Shown: positions 27,572 to 36,703, counted from the stretch's first letter. The stretch: 64,000 nt of DNA from Corynebacterium pseudodiphtheriticum DSM 44287 (GCF_000688415.1 NZ_JIAH01000012.1:1-64000), one strand, 5' to 3'. Notes: generated by a model from the letters alone, not told the origin. Made by a program: numbers and translations.

Positions 27572-28912
27572 CTAATCAGACGCATATTTTGGACGAAGCC
27601 GGGCGAGTGTGGCGACATGCCAGGCCACCCCAGCCAAGGGGCCAACCGCGAGGGCCAACGCGGAACGGGTCACCAGATCCAACGGCACCAATAGCAGCAA
27701 TATATAAGCAATCGCTGCTGCCCACCAGCCGAGGGTATACGAGCGGTGCCGCTGGTGCGCGAGCACCGCCGAACCCGTCAGCATCAACAGTGCAGTTCCC
27801 ACCGATGCCGCTGTCAATACCGCGAGCACTGAGCCGGGCAAAATGAAATCATCATCCAAAAACAGGCCAAACAACCACGGCCCAATTGCCCAGGCTAAAC
27901 CTGCCCCGACAATACCGAGCCCAACCAGACCTGCCACCGGGGCACGCAAAGCCCCGAGTGGTTGTTCGCGGCGGCGCAAAAAGAACATGACGACGGCGGA
28001 TTGGAATGCTGTCAGTGGTACCAGAAGTGGGGCGCGGGTAAGCATCACACAATACAGCAAGGCAGCGATAGGTACCGCGGTGGTCGTCGGTGAGATCGAC
28101 AGGCTGAGATCCACGAGGGCCGGAAATCCAGTGACCATCAGCGCGGTGGCGACGGTAGCGGCCATGGCAGCCAGGCTGTTGCGCCACAGCTGCCGACCCG
28201 TGACATCGACCTCGGCGTGCACGATGCTCCGCCGGTCGCGGGAGGCGGCGATGACGATAATCCACGAGATCGCGCCGCAAACCGTCGCAATCATGAAGCC
28301 AATTTGGTAGCCCGCTGGTGGGATCATCTGCACGGTCAAATAATCCAGGGATAATAACCCGGCGATCGCCAAGCGGAGCGCAGCATCCATCCCCAATAAG
28401 GCGGCGTAGCGGTTCCACCGGTTTGTGCCTGATAACAAGCCCGCGACGGTTTGTTGCACGAAGATACTCGCGATGCCGACGGCCATGAGGATGCCCGCCC
28501 ACCACGAATGTTCTGGCGCCACCGACGGCGCCCACCACAGGGCCGTCAACGCCGCTAATGCGCCCAGGCCAATACCGGTGATCCCGCCTGTGCGCAGTGG
28601 ATTTGCTGGTTTGTTCGGGCGCGCAGCCGTGGTAGCGGCAGGTGCGGCTACTGGTTGTGCGTCTTGCGCTTTCTGCCCTTCCTGCGGTTCCTGAGCTTCT
28701 TGTGTTTTTTGTTCTTCCTGGTTTTGCGCCTCCCCCACCGCCCGGGTGGTTTCTTGCAGCATGCCGTTGGCCACAGCCGCGACCGCAAAGAACGACGACC
28801 AAAACACCAACCAACGGTCGGCCCCATCAGTGCCTAACACGGCAGCGGCCAACACCATGACCACATATCCACTGGCAGCAGCAAACACCATCGCTACAGT
28901 CATCCAACGCAC
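27572..28912 (-). CDS. Flippase-like polytopic membrane protein (Rv3630-like)
   Basis: This 446-residue protein has about twelve helices in a MATE/Wzx-like layout. Between helices 2 and 3 a low-complexity cytoplasmic insert of about 50 residues is rich in Gln, Glu, Lys and Ala (repeated QEAQEPQEGQK style). It starts with GTG, with AAAGGAG 7 nt upstream. Its neighbours are a polyprenol-phosphate sugar synthase and a second GT2, so it may flip a lipid-linked sugar or oligosaccharide. Substrate is inferred from context only. Confidence 0.75.
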   Translation of the reverse strand: MRWMTVAMVFAAASGYVVMVLAAAVLGTDGADRWLVFWSSFFAVAAVANGMLQETTRAVGEAQNQEEQKTQEAQEPQEGQKAQDAQPVAAPAATTAARPNKPANPLRTGGITGIGLGALAALTALWWAPSVAPEHSWWAGILMAVGIASIFVQQTVAGLLSGTNRWNRYAALLGMDAALRLAIAGLLSLDYLTVQMIPPAGYQIGFMIATVCGAISWIIVIAASRDRRSIVHAEVDVTGRQLWRNSLAAMAATVATALMVTGFPALVDLSLSISPTTTAVPIAALLYCVMLTRAPLLVPLTAFQSAVVMFFLRRREQPLGALRAPVAGLVGLGIVGAGLAWAIGPWLFGLFLDDDFILPGSVLAVLTAASVGTALLMLTGSAVLAHQRHRSYTLGWWAAAIAYILLLLVPLDLVTRSALALAVGPLAGVAWHVATLARLRPKYASD

Positions 28913-28924
28913 GAATTTGCTCCT

Positions 28925-29818
28925 TTAGCTGTTTCCTGCCCAGGCTTCTGACCGGAACAACACCCGATACGCAAATCGCAGCAGCGGCGGCGGAAGTACC
29001 CGGAAAGTATTACGCGCGAAAAAATTAAACACGGCCCGGGGCCACGAGATCAAACCATAGCTGACCAAGTTACGCTGCAGCCGCCATTCGGAAACAAACG
29101 CCTTTTTGTGCAAGCGGCGTTGAAACATCGCATCGTTCACCCGAAAGTACAATAAAGGTTCCACTAAGTTCGCAGCCTTTGCCCCGTGTGCCAGCATGCG
29201 TGCAAGAAAGTCGTAGTCTTCCAACAGCGCCACCGGACGATAGCCACCAACTGCGCGTGCGAGTTCTGTTCGCATGATGACCGTCGGATGGTTGAACGGC
29301 GTCACCGTTTTTACTTTCTTGGCAATTTCCTCGGTGGGCGTTCCCGGACGACGCGCCACGATAAGTTCTTCCGGCTCACCGTCACCATCCCCGTCGAATT
29401 CATACATGGCCGCACCTACTAGGTCCAGGTTATCGTCGGCAAGCGCGGCCAGTTGGAACTCGAAGCGGTGCGGCAAGCACACATCATCGGCGTCCATCAC
29501 TGCGGTGTAGATGGTTGTGACCTCATCCAAGCTACGTTGGCGCGCGATGGCAGCCCCACAGTTTGCTGGCAAACGAAACAGCGTGATGCGATCGGCATAT
29601 TCCGCCAACACCGCGTCCAGCTCCTGCCCAACGGGGCCATCGACGGTAACGAGGATTTCTTCCGCCGGGCGCGTCTGGTGCAGTAAAGAATCCAGGCACG
29701 CACGCAAGGCATCGGGCTGGTCCCTGTGATAAACCGACATGATCACGCTGAGATCGGTCTGCAGCCGCGGAGCACTTGGCTCATTTGGCGCATTCGGCTC
29801 GTTTGGCTCAATTGGCAT
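28925..29818 (-). CDS. Family 2 glycosyltransferase
   Basis: The 297-residue GT-A enzyme has LSVIMSVYHRDQPDALRACLDSLL, ILVTVDGPV, ANCGAAIARQRSL and the DXD-type AVMDADDVCLPHR. FNHPTVIMRTE and LLEDYDFLARML are acceptor-side motifs common in EpsE/rhamnosyl-type GT2 proteins. The N-terminus is a short Pro/Asn/Glu repeat. The ATG at 29818 overlaps the preceding TGA (TGATG), so translation is coupled; an upstream ATG at 29833 is less likely. Donor and acceptor are unknown. Confidence 0.85.
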   Translation of the reverse strand: MPIEPNEPNAPNEPSAPRLQTDLSVIMSVYHRDQPDALRACLDSLLHQTRPAEEILVTVDGPVGQELDAVLAEYADRITLFRLPANCGAAIARQRSLDEVTTIYTAVMDADDVCLPHRFEFQLAALADDNLDLVGAAMYEFDGDGDGEPEELIVARRPGTPTEEIAKKVKTVTPFNHPTVIMRTELARAVGGYRPVALLEDYDFLARMLAHGAKAANLVEPLLYFRVNDAMFQRRLHKKAFVSEWRLQRNLVSYGLISWPRAVFNFFARNTFRVLPPPLLRFAYRVLFRSEAWAGNS

Positions 29819-30723
29819 CAGCGAATTCCCCACAACTCCGCAATTTCCCGGACTGCCGCACGCGCCGTGGTAGGCGTGGCAACGTGGCGGTGTGCGGTAA
29901 GTTGCTGCCGCACCACCCGCTTGCCGACGCCCGCAACCGCAGAAGAATCTGCACTCCCGAAAGTGAGCACCAGGGCGTCGACCAGATCAGCGTGCTCCAG
30001 CAACAAATCAGCCCCAGCCCACTTGCCCCACGCGAGCAATTCGTTACTTTCTGCAGTGGTTTCCGCCGAAGCACGCACTGCCTCCACCGCACGGCGTACA
30101 AATGCACTAGCTTCTGCAACAGAAGCCTCCGGCAGCAAAGGAAAATGCACGCTGAAAATTGCCCGCTGCGAATAACCAGCCAATGCGGCGATCTCCGGCT
30201 CCCACGACATTTCGCGGGCAGCACCGGCATACCACCAGCCACCAACCACCGCGACGGCCACCCCACGTGGGTTTTCTGGCAGGTACCACCGGCCAAACTC
30301 ATCATCCCGTGTCTCGATTCCTTGGGCATAGGCCGTAACTGGCAACGAATGATCCACCGCGCTTCCCAGCATGATCATCGCAGCGTGGGTGATGCGGTCC
30401 GGCAGGCGGGCCAGGTAATTTTCGATTTCTGCGCGCGCGTCGGCAAGCTGGTTGCCGGGGTGGTCAGTTCCCGACTGGGCTGCGTCGGCCTGTGCAGATG
30501 CAGCATACTCAGAGGCATTTTTCCCGGCCTCTGCCTCCCAACCAGCGGGTTTATCGTAGTGAGCATCAATAAACGACGCCAGCTGCTCCAAGCGTTCGCT
30601 TTCCGGCATCTCGCGCTCGTGGCCCCCGATCTGAAAATCGTCGTACATGCGTGCTTCTTCCGCACTCAAACCTTCCGGGCGCTGCTTGCTGACGTTTTTA
30701 TTGATCGCACTATTTTCCGTCAT
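29818..30723 (-). CDS. Uncharacterised protein, possible degenerate alpha/beta-hydrolase
   Basis: The 301-residue soluble protein opens the five-gene glycosyltransferase operon. GVAVAVVGGWWYAGAAREMSWEP resembles the oxyanion-hole HGG(G)W region of alpha/beta hydrolases, but the His is Val and no GxSxG nucleophile elbow is visible. It may therefore be inactive or a different fold. TAAACT lies 7 nt before the ATG, with no Shine-Dalgarno sequence. Two copies of the 10-mer occur (29920, 30438). Confidence 0.6.
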   Translation of the reverse strand: MTENSAINKNVSKQRPEGLSAEEARMYDDFQIGGHEREMPESERLEQLASFIDAHYDKPAGWEAEAGKNASEYAASAQADAAQSGTDHPGNQLADARAEIENYLARLPDRITHAAMIMLGSAVDHSLPVTAYAQGIETRDDEFGRWYLPENPRGVAVAVVGGWWYAGAAREMSWEPEIAALAGYSQRAIFSVHFPLLPEASVAEASAFVRRAVEAVRASAETTAESNELLAWGKWAGADLLLEHADLVDALVLTFGSADSSAVAGVGKRVVRQQLTAHRHVATPTTARAAVREIAELWGIR

Positions 30724-30730
30724 GGGTTGT

Positions 30731-30736
30731 AGTTTA
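30731..30736 (-). promoter_or_regulatory. -10 box of the GT2/flippase operon (leaderless)
   Basis: TAAACT on the minus strand ends 7 nt before the ATG at 30723. Confidence 0.6.
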
Positions 30737-30741
30737 CGTGG

Positions 30742-30793
30742 CTAGTCCAGCTGACTAGTCCAGCCGTCTAGTCCAAACTTCTAATCCAGACGT
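30742..30793. repeat. Four-copy 13-bp tandem repeat in a divergent promoter
   Basis: Units CTAGTCCAGCTGA, CTAGTCCAGCCGT, CTAGTCCAAACTT and CTAATCCAGACGT start at 30742, 30755, 30768 and 30781. They lie between two divergent -10 boxes (30731-30736 minus, 30812-30817 plus), so a regulator could bind both sides. Confidence 0.85.
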
Positions 30794-30811
30794 CAGGCAG
30801 GCCTGGCTCGG

Positions 30812-30817
30812 TACTAT
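30812..30817 (+). promoter_or_regulatory. -10 box of the Cg0192-like gene
   Basis: TACTAT sits 36 nt before the ATG at 30854, which has its own AAAGGAG ribosome site. This gives a short conventional leader. Confidence 0.5.
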
Positions 30818-30853
30818 GGGGCCCAACAGTGATCCATGTGAAAGGAGTCCCTG

Positions 30854-31468
30854 ATGACCGCAGTCGCAGAAATTTTTAATGCGAAGTTACAACCAGGCAA
30901 AGAAGAAATCGCCGCACAACACGGCAATATCAACGATTTGCAGGGCTTTTACCGCCTGGTGGACCCGGCCGGGGAAGTCGGCATCGAGGTCTATGTGGGC
31001 ACCGACGATTCCGAGCAGCTCCGCCAACTATCACTCAGCTACCGCGCCGCAGACAACCTGGACCCACGCGCGGCAGATAACCCGATCGTGTCCATGCAAC
31101 ATTCTGTACTGGGGCAACGCTCCTTAGCCTACGGACTATGCGATTCCGTCGCCGTCGAACAGTGGGTACGCGCCATGATGACTGGGCAGCGGGGTGCGGC
31201 GTTTTCCAACGGCATCATCCCGATTTTCGCCATCCGCGGCACCGGAAAATCCCCCGATGCCCACATCAGCGCAGTACACCTAGACAAGGGCACCGTTGAT
31301 TTCGCGGAAGGCACCGTCAACGTCGACGGTGAAGTGAAAAACTTTGAGCTGCACTTCCGCACAGAATTAACGCCCAGCGAGCAAGATGAAAAAGACACCT
31401 ATGGCTTGCTGGGCGTGCACCGCGACAATGGCGAAGAGTATGTCCTCGCCAGCCTCACGGTGAAATAA
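30854..31468 (+). CDS. Uncharacterised protein of the Cg0192 type
   Basis: This 204-residue soluble protein contains MTAVAEIFNAKLQPGKEEIAAQHG and LVDPAGEVGIEVYVG. It matches, by neighbourhood and style, the corynebacterial gene next to pepO (cg0192 in C. glutamicum), whose N-terminus relates to a maltokinase-like cap domain. No catalytic motif is visible. AAAGGAG lies 7 nt before the ATG. It stands convergent to pepO. Confidence 0.6.
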   Translation: MTAVAEIFNAKLQPGKEEIAAQHGNINDLQGFYRLVDPAGEVGIEVYVGTDDSEQLRQLSLSYRAADNLDPRAADNPIVSMQHSVLGQRSLAYGLCDSVAVEQWVRAMMTGQRGAAFSNGIIPIFAIRGTGKSPDAHISAVHLDKGTVDFAEGTVNVDGEVKNFELHFRTELTPSEQDEKDTYGLLGVHRDNGEEYVLASLTVK

Positions 31469-31513
31469 CGCAGGCAGCTGCGTGCTGCATGCTACGAGCT
31501 ACTTGCGCAGTAA

Positions 31514-33499
31514 TTACCAAATACTGACGCGCTGCTCCGGCGGCAAATACATCGGCGAATCCGTGTCGATTTCTTCGAAGGCCTCGTAGAATTCATCGAT
31601 ATTTGCTGCGATCTGGTTACAGCGGAATTCCGCTGGTGAGTGCGGGTCAATGGCCAAGTACTGCTTCGCCATTTCTGGGCGAATCGCAGTGCGCCAGACC
31701 CGCCCCCAGGCCAGGAACAACCGCTGTAGGCCGTTGAACTTCCGCTCATAAAGCTCAGGCTGCGCGCCTTCAACCGCAAAGGCTTCCACGGCGGTGTCGT
31801 CGTAGCTCATGCCGCGATCCTGCAGATACAACCGGTACGCCACCACGGCGATACCCAATCCTCCCAGGTCGCCAATGTTTTCACCCAAGGTGAACTCACC
31901 GTTCACGCCCGGCTTCTCGACGCTGTCGGTGTTCTCAGCGTTGTCGGCAGAACCATCTGTACCGCTTCCCGTGGCCTGCAGTACTGATGGCACCAAACCG
32001 TCGAATTGCTGCACCAGTTTCTCGGTCAGCTCGTCAAAAGCCGCGCGGTCTTCATCCGACCACCACTGGTTCAGGTTGCCCTGGCCGTCGTAATTCGAGC
32101 CCTGGTCGTCAAAACCATGACCAATCTCGTGCCCGATGACGGAACCAATCGCACCGAAGTTCTCCGCGGCATCCGCCTCTGGGTTATAAAACGGCGCACG
32201 CAAAATCGCGGCCGGGAAGGTGATGTCGTTGACCACTGGGTTATAAAACGCGTTGACAGTCTGCGGGTTCGCTACCCACTCGTCACGACGCGCCGGTTTG
32301 CCAACCTTGCCCAGCTCATAGTCATGGCTAAACGCAGCCCCGGCGCGCACGTTTGCCACCAGATCGGCACCTTTCGGGGAGAACTCCAAGCCGGAATAGT
32401 CCCGCCAGGTATCCGGGTACCCGATTTTCGCCTTAAACTGTTCCAGTTTCTCCAACGCACGTTCACGAGTAGCTTGCGTCATCCACTCCAGCTCAGAGAT
32501 GCGCTGGCGGTAGGCGCGAATCAGATAATCCACCAGCTCCAGCATGTCTTCCTTAGACGAGGCCGGGAAATGCTTGTCGACGAAGAGTTTGCCGATCTCC
32601 TGCCCCACCACAGATTCCACGATTCCGACAGCACGCTTCCAACGATCGCGCTGCTCGGTGGAACCAGTGAGCTGGCGGCCGTAGAAATTGAAGTTCGCCT
32701 CGGTCACTTCTTCCGGCAGAATGCCCGCGCGGGAGAGCAGAATGTGCCAGGTAGCCCACAGCTGCCAGTCCGCTAACCGGTCGTCGGTAAGCAGCCCAAC
32801 CAGATGTTCCACATAACTCGGCATCATGTTCACCAGGCGGTGCTCCGGCAAGTTGCCACCACGTAGCAAGCGCTGGATCAACTCTGGCAGCTCGTCGAAA
32901 TCCGTCGGGTTGTAGGTTTTCAGGGCATCGCGGCTAGCAACCACATCCCAATGCCCAGAGGCGATTTCGGTTTCCAGGGCCACGATGCGCTCTGCGGCCA
33001 CGTCGGCATCCAACCCGAACAGCTTCGCGGGATCCACAAAGCCCAGCATCTTTGCGACGTGCTCGCGGTAGGCAGCCAAGGTTTCCGCATGGGTTTCGCT
33101 GCGATAGTAGGCCTCATCCGGGAGACCAAGCCCGGATTGCACCAGGTAGGCCACCGAATCTTCACTGCCAGAATCCTTTTCTACCCAGAATGTCAGCGGG
33201 CTGCCGACGCCGACGCGTTCCAGTGCACCCAGGTTTTCTACGAACTCACCAATATCAGCGACAGAAAGCTTGGCGAAGTCGTCGGCAAGCGGTTCCAACC
33301 CAGCAGCATTGACGCCTTCGGTATCCATGAAAGAGGCAAACAGGTTACCGGCGCGGCCGTTGTCCTCGTTCACGATCTCGCGAACATCTTCTTCGGCCTG
33401 ATCACGTAATTTGTGAAAGGTGCCATCCACGGCGCGATCGTCCGGGATCACATGGTTTTCCAACCACGGGCCGTTGACATAGCTATATAGGTCATTCAT
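31514..33499 (-). CDS. pepO: M13-family zinc endopeptidase PepO
   Basis: The 661-residue neprilysin-type protease has the zinc motif VIGHEIGHGFDDQGSNYDG (HExxH near residue 456), the third ligand in GENIGDLGGL, and NAFYNPVVNDITFPA, the substrate-binding NAFY motif. No signal peptide or membrane anchor is present, so it is cytoplasmic. The length is normal for bacterial PepO (about 630-700). TAAACT lies 8 nt before the ATG, indicating a leaderless transcript from a promoter shared head to head with the next gene. One copy of the 10-mer is at 33280. Confidence 0.95.
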   Translation of the reverse strand: MNDLYSYVNGPWLENHVIPDDRAVDGTFHKLRDQAEEDVREIVNEDNGRAGNLFASFMDTEGVNAAGLEPLADDFAKLSVADIGEFVENLGALERVGVGSPLTFWVEKDSGSEDSVAYLVQSGLGLPDEAYYRSETHAETLAAYREHVAKMLGFVDPAKLFGLDADVAAERIVALETEIASGHWDVVASRDALKTYNPTDFDELPELIQRLLRGGNLPEHRLVNMMPSYVEHLVGLLTDDRLADWQLWATWHILLSRAGILPEEVTEANFNFYGRQLTGSTEQRDRWKRAVGIVESVVGQEIGKLFVDKHFPASSKEDMLELVDYLIRAYRQRISELEWMTQATRERALEKLEQFKAKIGYPDTWRDYSGLEFSPKGADLVANVRAGAAFSHDYELGKVGKPARRDEWVANPQTVNAFYNPVVNDITFPAAILRAPFYNPEADAAENFGAIGSVIGHEIGHGFDDQGSNYDGQGNLNQWWSDEDRAAFDELTEKLVQQFDGLVPSVLQATGSGTDGSADNAENTDSVEKPGVNGEFTLGENIGDLGGLGIAVVAYRLYLQDRGMSYDDTAVEAFAVEGAQPELYERKFNGLQRLFLAWGRVWRTAIRPEMAKQYLAIDPHSPAEFRCNQIAANIDEFYEAFEEIDTDSPMYLPPEQRVSIW

Positions 33500-33503
33500 G
33501 TTT

Positions 33504-33520
33504 GCCTAGTTTACTAGGCT
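33504..33520. promoter_or_regulatory. Compact head-to-head promoter, pepO and membrane-protein gene
   Basis: Start codons at 33499 (minus) and 33528 (plus) are 28 bp apart. The minus -10 TAAACT (33513-33508) and plus -10 TAGGCT (33515-33520) are adjacent, and the core is the palindrome GCCTAG-TTTA-CTAGGC. Confidence 0.65.
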
Positions 33521-33527
33521 GGCTAGC

Positions 33528-34247
33528 ATGCCCGCTCCAGTTTCTCTGCCCAATCTGCGCCCCACCCAACTGCGCTTGTACCGTAGCCAGCCGCAACGCA
33601 CCACGTTGCTGTGGGTGGTGCTTGTCCTGGCGGTCGTCGCCGCCATGCTCGCTCCGGTGGTGCTCAACAAGGTCACCCCGTCGGCGCAGCAGGCCACCAC
33701 TCCCCTGGTGGTGAAAGACCCTGTGGCCGGTGCAGAGATACGCCTAGCGGACCGGGAATGCCCCGTTGATGCCATGGCGCTAACCGGGCAGGGCTGGAAC
33801 TGCCCTGGTCTACATATTGAATCGCTGACTACCCCGCACGCCGGTGATCCGGACCTGACGCTGCGCCGCATGTTTCGTTTTGTGGCGGGCACCGACCTGC
33901 CCGAAGGCGATATTCTGCGCGCAGGCGAACAGCGTTTGCTTATCGAGCCCAACGGCCACGGTATCGCCATGTCGACGAGCCAACTCGGCGCTTCCCAGGT
34001 CATCGTGTTCCGCGGGCGCATCAACGAAAACTTAGATATTGTCACCGGCTCCTGGCGGGAAATTTCCGGCGAGGAATTGCCAGAAATCGTCCGTGAGCTG
34101 CTACAAAGCTATACCGGAACGGGCAGCGATGCGGCGGACAATCCGCTGCGAGCCCCAGAACCACAACCCGTGCATAACGCAGCACCATATCCGAGCGCAC
34201 AAACTCACAGCAACACACAAGCACACACCGTCAGGCGGGTCGCATAA
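33528..34247 (+). CDS. Membrane-anchored extracytoplasmic protein, unknown function
   Basis: This 239-residue protein has a basic N-terminus, one helix (about 27-47, TLLWVVLVLAVVAAMLAPVVL) and an outside domain with a Cys pair (ECP...WNCPG). The tail is Ala/Pro/His-rich. It occupies the position after pepO found in other corynebacteria. It is cotranscribed with the PrsW-type protease gene that starts 2 nt downstream. It may be its partner or substrate (inference). Confidence 0.65.
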   Translation: MPAPVSLPNLRPTQLRLYRSQPQRTTLLWVVLVLAVVAAMLAPVVLNKVTPSAQQATTPLVVKDPVAGAEIRLADRECPVDAMALTGQGWNCPGLHIESLTTPHAGDPDLTLRRMFRFVAGTDLPEGDILRAGEQRLLIEPNGHGIAMSTSQLGASQVIVFRGRINENLDIVTGSWREISGEELPEIVRELLQSYTGTGSDAADNPLRAPEPQPVHNAAPYPSAQTHSNTQAHTVRRVA

Positions 34248-34249
34248 TC

Positions 34250-35104
34250 ATGAGTAAATTATTCCGCTATTCGCTATTTTTGTTCATCCTGCTGGGCTTG
34301 CCATTCATGGCTCTGCCGGTGCTGACGCATGCTCTCGCCCTCCCCGTGCCAGCGGTAATCAGCACAGTGTTCACTGTGTTGTATTTGGGTATTCTCATCG
34401 CAGTGGTTCGCAAGACCCGCCTGTGGCCATACCAGGGCTGGGCACCCGCGTTGTTGGCGGTGCTGTGGGGTGCGGGCACCAGCTACGCGCTGGTGTCGGT
34501 GAGCGCACCGTCGATTATTGATCTCGCCGCACATACCGGCGCCACGACAACAGCAGCGTCCTGGGGCGGGGCGTACCCAGAAGAAATCGCGAAAGCCACC
34601 GGCGTAGTTTTTATTTTATTGGCGTTTAAGCAGCTCAACCGCCCGTGGCATGGTTTTGTCATCGGCATGCTGGTTGGCTTAGGTTTTGAATCTTTTGAAA
34701 ATCTGCTTTACGGCATCGTGATGTCGCCGATCCACCCATCCTCAGACATCATGGGGGTTCTGCAGATTTGGGGTGCGCGAGTGTTCCTCGGCCCGTTTTT
34801 ACATATCGCGTTCACCGGTCTGGCCGGTTGGGGCATCGGTTGGGCATTGTTTGCCGCTGACCGGAGCCTGGGGTGGCGGCTCACGCACGCGCTGGGTTGG
34901 TTTGTCGTGGCGTTTGCCTGCCATTTTGGCTGGAATATTCTTGGCGACGACCTCGTGCTGCTCATCGGCAGCAAGATCGTCACCGGAATCGTACTGTATG
35001 CGTCGTTTATCTACGTCTGGGTGGCCGCCTACAAAGCGGCCAAACCCCACGATGAGTTGTATACGGCGGTCAGCCAGTTACCGAATAAGCAACCGACTCA
35101 CTAG
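34250..35104 (+). CDS. PrsW-family intramembrane metalloprotease
   Basis: The 284-residue protein has about eight helices. The family motifs are in order: YPEEIAKATG (EExxK), GLGFESFENLLYG (FxxxE), and the two His motifs FLGPFLHIAFTG and FACHFGWN. PrsW clears anti-sigma factors in Bacillus; the substrate here is unknown. Its stop (35102-35104) directly abuts the stop of the convergent betB gene. Confidence 0.88.
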   Translation: MSKLFRYSLFLFILLGLPFMALPVLTHALALPVPAVISTVFTVLYLGILIAVVRKTRLWPYQGWAPALLAVLWGAGTSYALVSVSAPSIIDLAAHTGATTTAASWGGAYPEEIAKATGVVFILLAFKQLNRPWHGFVIGMLVGLGFESFENLLYGIVMSPIHPSSDIMGVLQIWGARVFLGPFLHIAFTGLAGWGIGWALFAADRSLGWRLTHALGWFVVAFACHFGWNILGDDLVLLIGSKIVTGIVLYASFIYVWVAAYKAAKPHDELYTAVSQLPNKQPTH

Positions 35105-36703
35105 TTACTGCTGGCCAAACTGACCGTGCACGGTAGGCGTCAGGTTGTGGTACACGTGCTTGTGCTCCTGGTATTCCGCCAAGCCGACCTCACCTAGTTC
35201 GCGGCCGTTACCGGATTGCTTGTAACCGCCCCACTCTGCCTGCGGCAGGTATGGGTGGTAGTCGTTGATCCAGATGGTGCAGTGTCGCAGCCCGCGCACG
35301 ATGCGCTCGGCTTTGCCGGCATCGGTGGTAAATACTGCGCCGGTCAGGCCGTAGATGGTGTCGTTGGCGATCTCCAGGGCTTCGTCTTCATCGCGGAAAG
35401 TCTCGATGGTGACGACTGGGCCGAAGGCTTCGTCATAAACGAAATCCATGTCGGCATTGCGGTCGACGCCGTCGATGACCGTCGGCAAGTAATAAAAACC
35501 TGCGCCCAGATCCGACTGCCCGGTGCCGTGCTGGCCGTTGGTGTCCTCGCTGGTGGCAACGCGACCGCCAGAGAGGATCTTCGCGCCGTGCTCGCGGGCT
35601 TCTTCTACATAACCGGCGACTTTTTCGCGGTGCTCGGCGGAAATCAGCGGGCCGGTTTCTGCCTTGTCATCGGTGGGGCCACCCAACTTGATGTTGTTGG
35701 CGCGCTTGGCAAATTCTTCGACGAATTTATCGTGCAGCGATTCCTCCACCAGAATGCGCGAACCCGCCGAGCAAACCTGGCCGGAGTGGAAGAACGCGCC
35801 GTTCAACGCGTTGTCGACGGCAACGTCGAAGTCTGCATCCGCGAAGATGATGTTCGGGTTCTTGCCGCCCAGCTCCAGGGCCACGCGCTTGACGGTTTCT
35901 GCCGCGTTGCGGGCGATGAGCTTGCCGGTTTGCAGGCCACCGGTGAACGAGACCATGTCCACGTCTGGGTGGGTAGACAATGGGTTACCGCAGTTTGCGC
36001 CTGCACCGGTGATCAGGTTAGCCACACCGTCAGGCAAGCCGAGTTCCTTGGTGACTGCCATCAACAGCATTGCGGTGTGCGGGGTCAGTTCTGCCTGCTT
36101 GAGCACGAAGGTATTACCAGCAGCGATGGCCGGTGCGACCTTATAGGCGACCTGCAGCAGCGGGTAGTTCCATGGGGTAACCATGCCGACGACGCCGACT
36201 GGTTCGTGATCAATGCGCGAGCGCACATTATCCATGCCCGGGTCGATCACGCGGCCGGCCTGGTGGCCGATCAAGGTGCCGAAATGTTCGAAGGCTGCGG
36301 CGATATCGTCCATATCCACCAGAGAATCTTCGAAGCGCTTACCGGTGTCTGCGGATTCTGCGGCGGCGAAGAGTTCCTTATTTTCCCGGATTTTATCTGC
36401 AATACCGATGACCAAACGGCCACGGTCCCGGGCTGGCACCGACGACCACACGCCGGAGTCAAAAGTTTCACGGGCTACCTTGATAGCCGCGATGGTGTCG
36501 TCATCCGTGGCTTCCGAGACCATGCCCACCGTGGTGCCATCAGCGGGGCAGTTAATGGTGCGAGTGCCGCCTTCTTGCGCCTGGCGCCACTGCCCACCAA
36601 TGAACAAGCTGGCTGGGGCGTCGTTTCCGGCGCGGTAGACGTCGGCAAGCAAGTCCGTGGTGGTGGGGTCAAACAGCGTGCTGCGGTTATTCGCGTTGGT
36701 CAA
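35105..36703 (-). CDS. betB: Betaine-aldehyde dehydrogenase BetB
   Basis: This 532-residue NAD-dependent aldehyde dehydrogenase has VTPWNYPLLQVAYK (NAD domain), ALELGGKNPNIIFADAD with the general-base Glu, and HSGQVCSAGSR with the catalytic Cys. Together with betA and betT nearby it oxidises betaine aldehyde to glycine betaine for osmoprotection. The reading frame extends to 36778, but AAAGG lies 7 nt before a TTG at 36703, and TAAAAT (36750-36745) would be its -10, so TTG is chosen. Two copies of the 10-mer (35480, 36640) are present. Confidence 0.88.
   Translation of the reverse strand: MTNANNRSTLFDPTTTDLLADVYRAGNDAPASLFIGGQWRQAQEGGTRTINCPADGTTVGMVSEATDDDTIAAIKVARETFDSGVWSSVPARDRGRLVIGIADKIRENKELFAAAESADTGKRFEDSLVDMDDIAAAFEHFGTLIGHQAGRVIDPGMDNVRSRIDHEPVGVVGMVTPWNYPLLQVAYKVAPAIAAGNTFVLKQAELTPHTAMLLMAVTKELGLPDGVANLITGAGANCGNPLSTHPDVDMVSFTGGLQTGKLIARNAAETVKRVALELGGKNPNIIFADADFDVAVDNALNGAFFHSGQVCSAGSRILVEESLHDKFVEEFAKRANNIKLGGPTDDKAETGPLISAEHREKVAGYVEEAREHGAKILSGGRVATSEDTNGQHGTGQSDLGAGFYYLPTVIDGVDRNADMDFVYDEAFGPVVTIETFRDEDEALEIANDTIYGLTGAVFTTDAGKAERIVRGLRHCTIWINDYHPYLPQAEWGGYKQSGNGRELGEVGLAEYQEHKHVYHNLTPTVHGQFGQQ

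Noticed and set aside
30742-30793. CRISPR array
   Set aside because: Units are 13 bp without spacers, and no cas genes are in the window.
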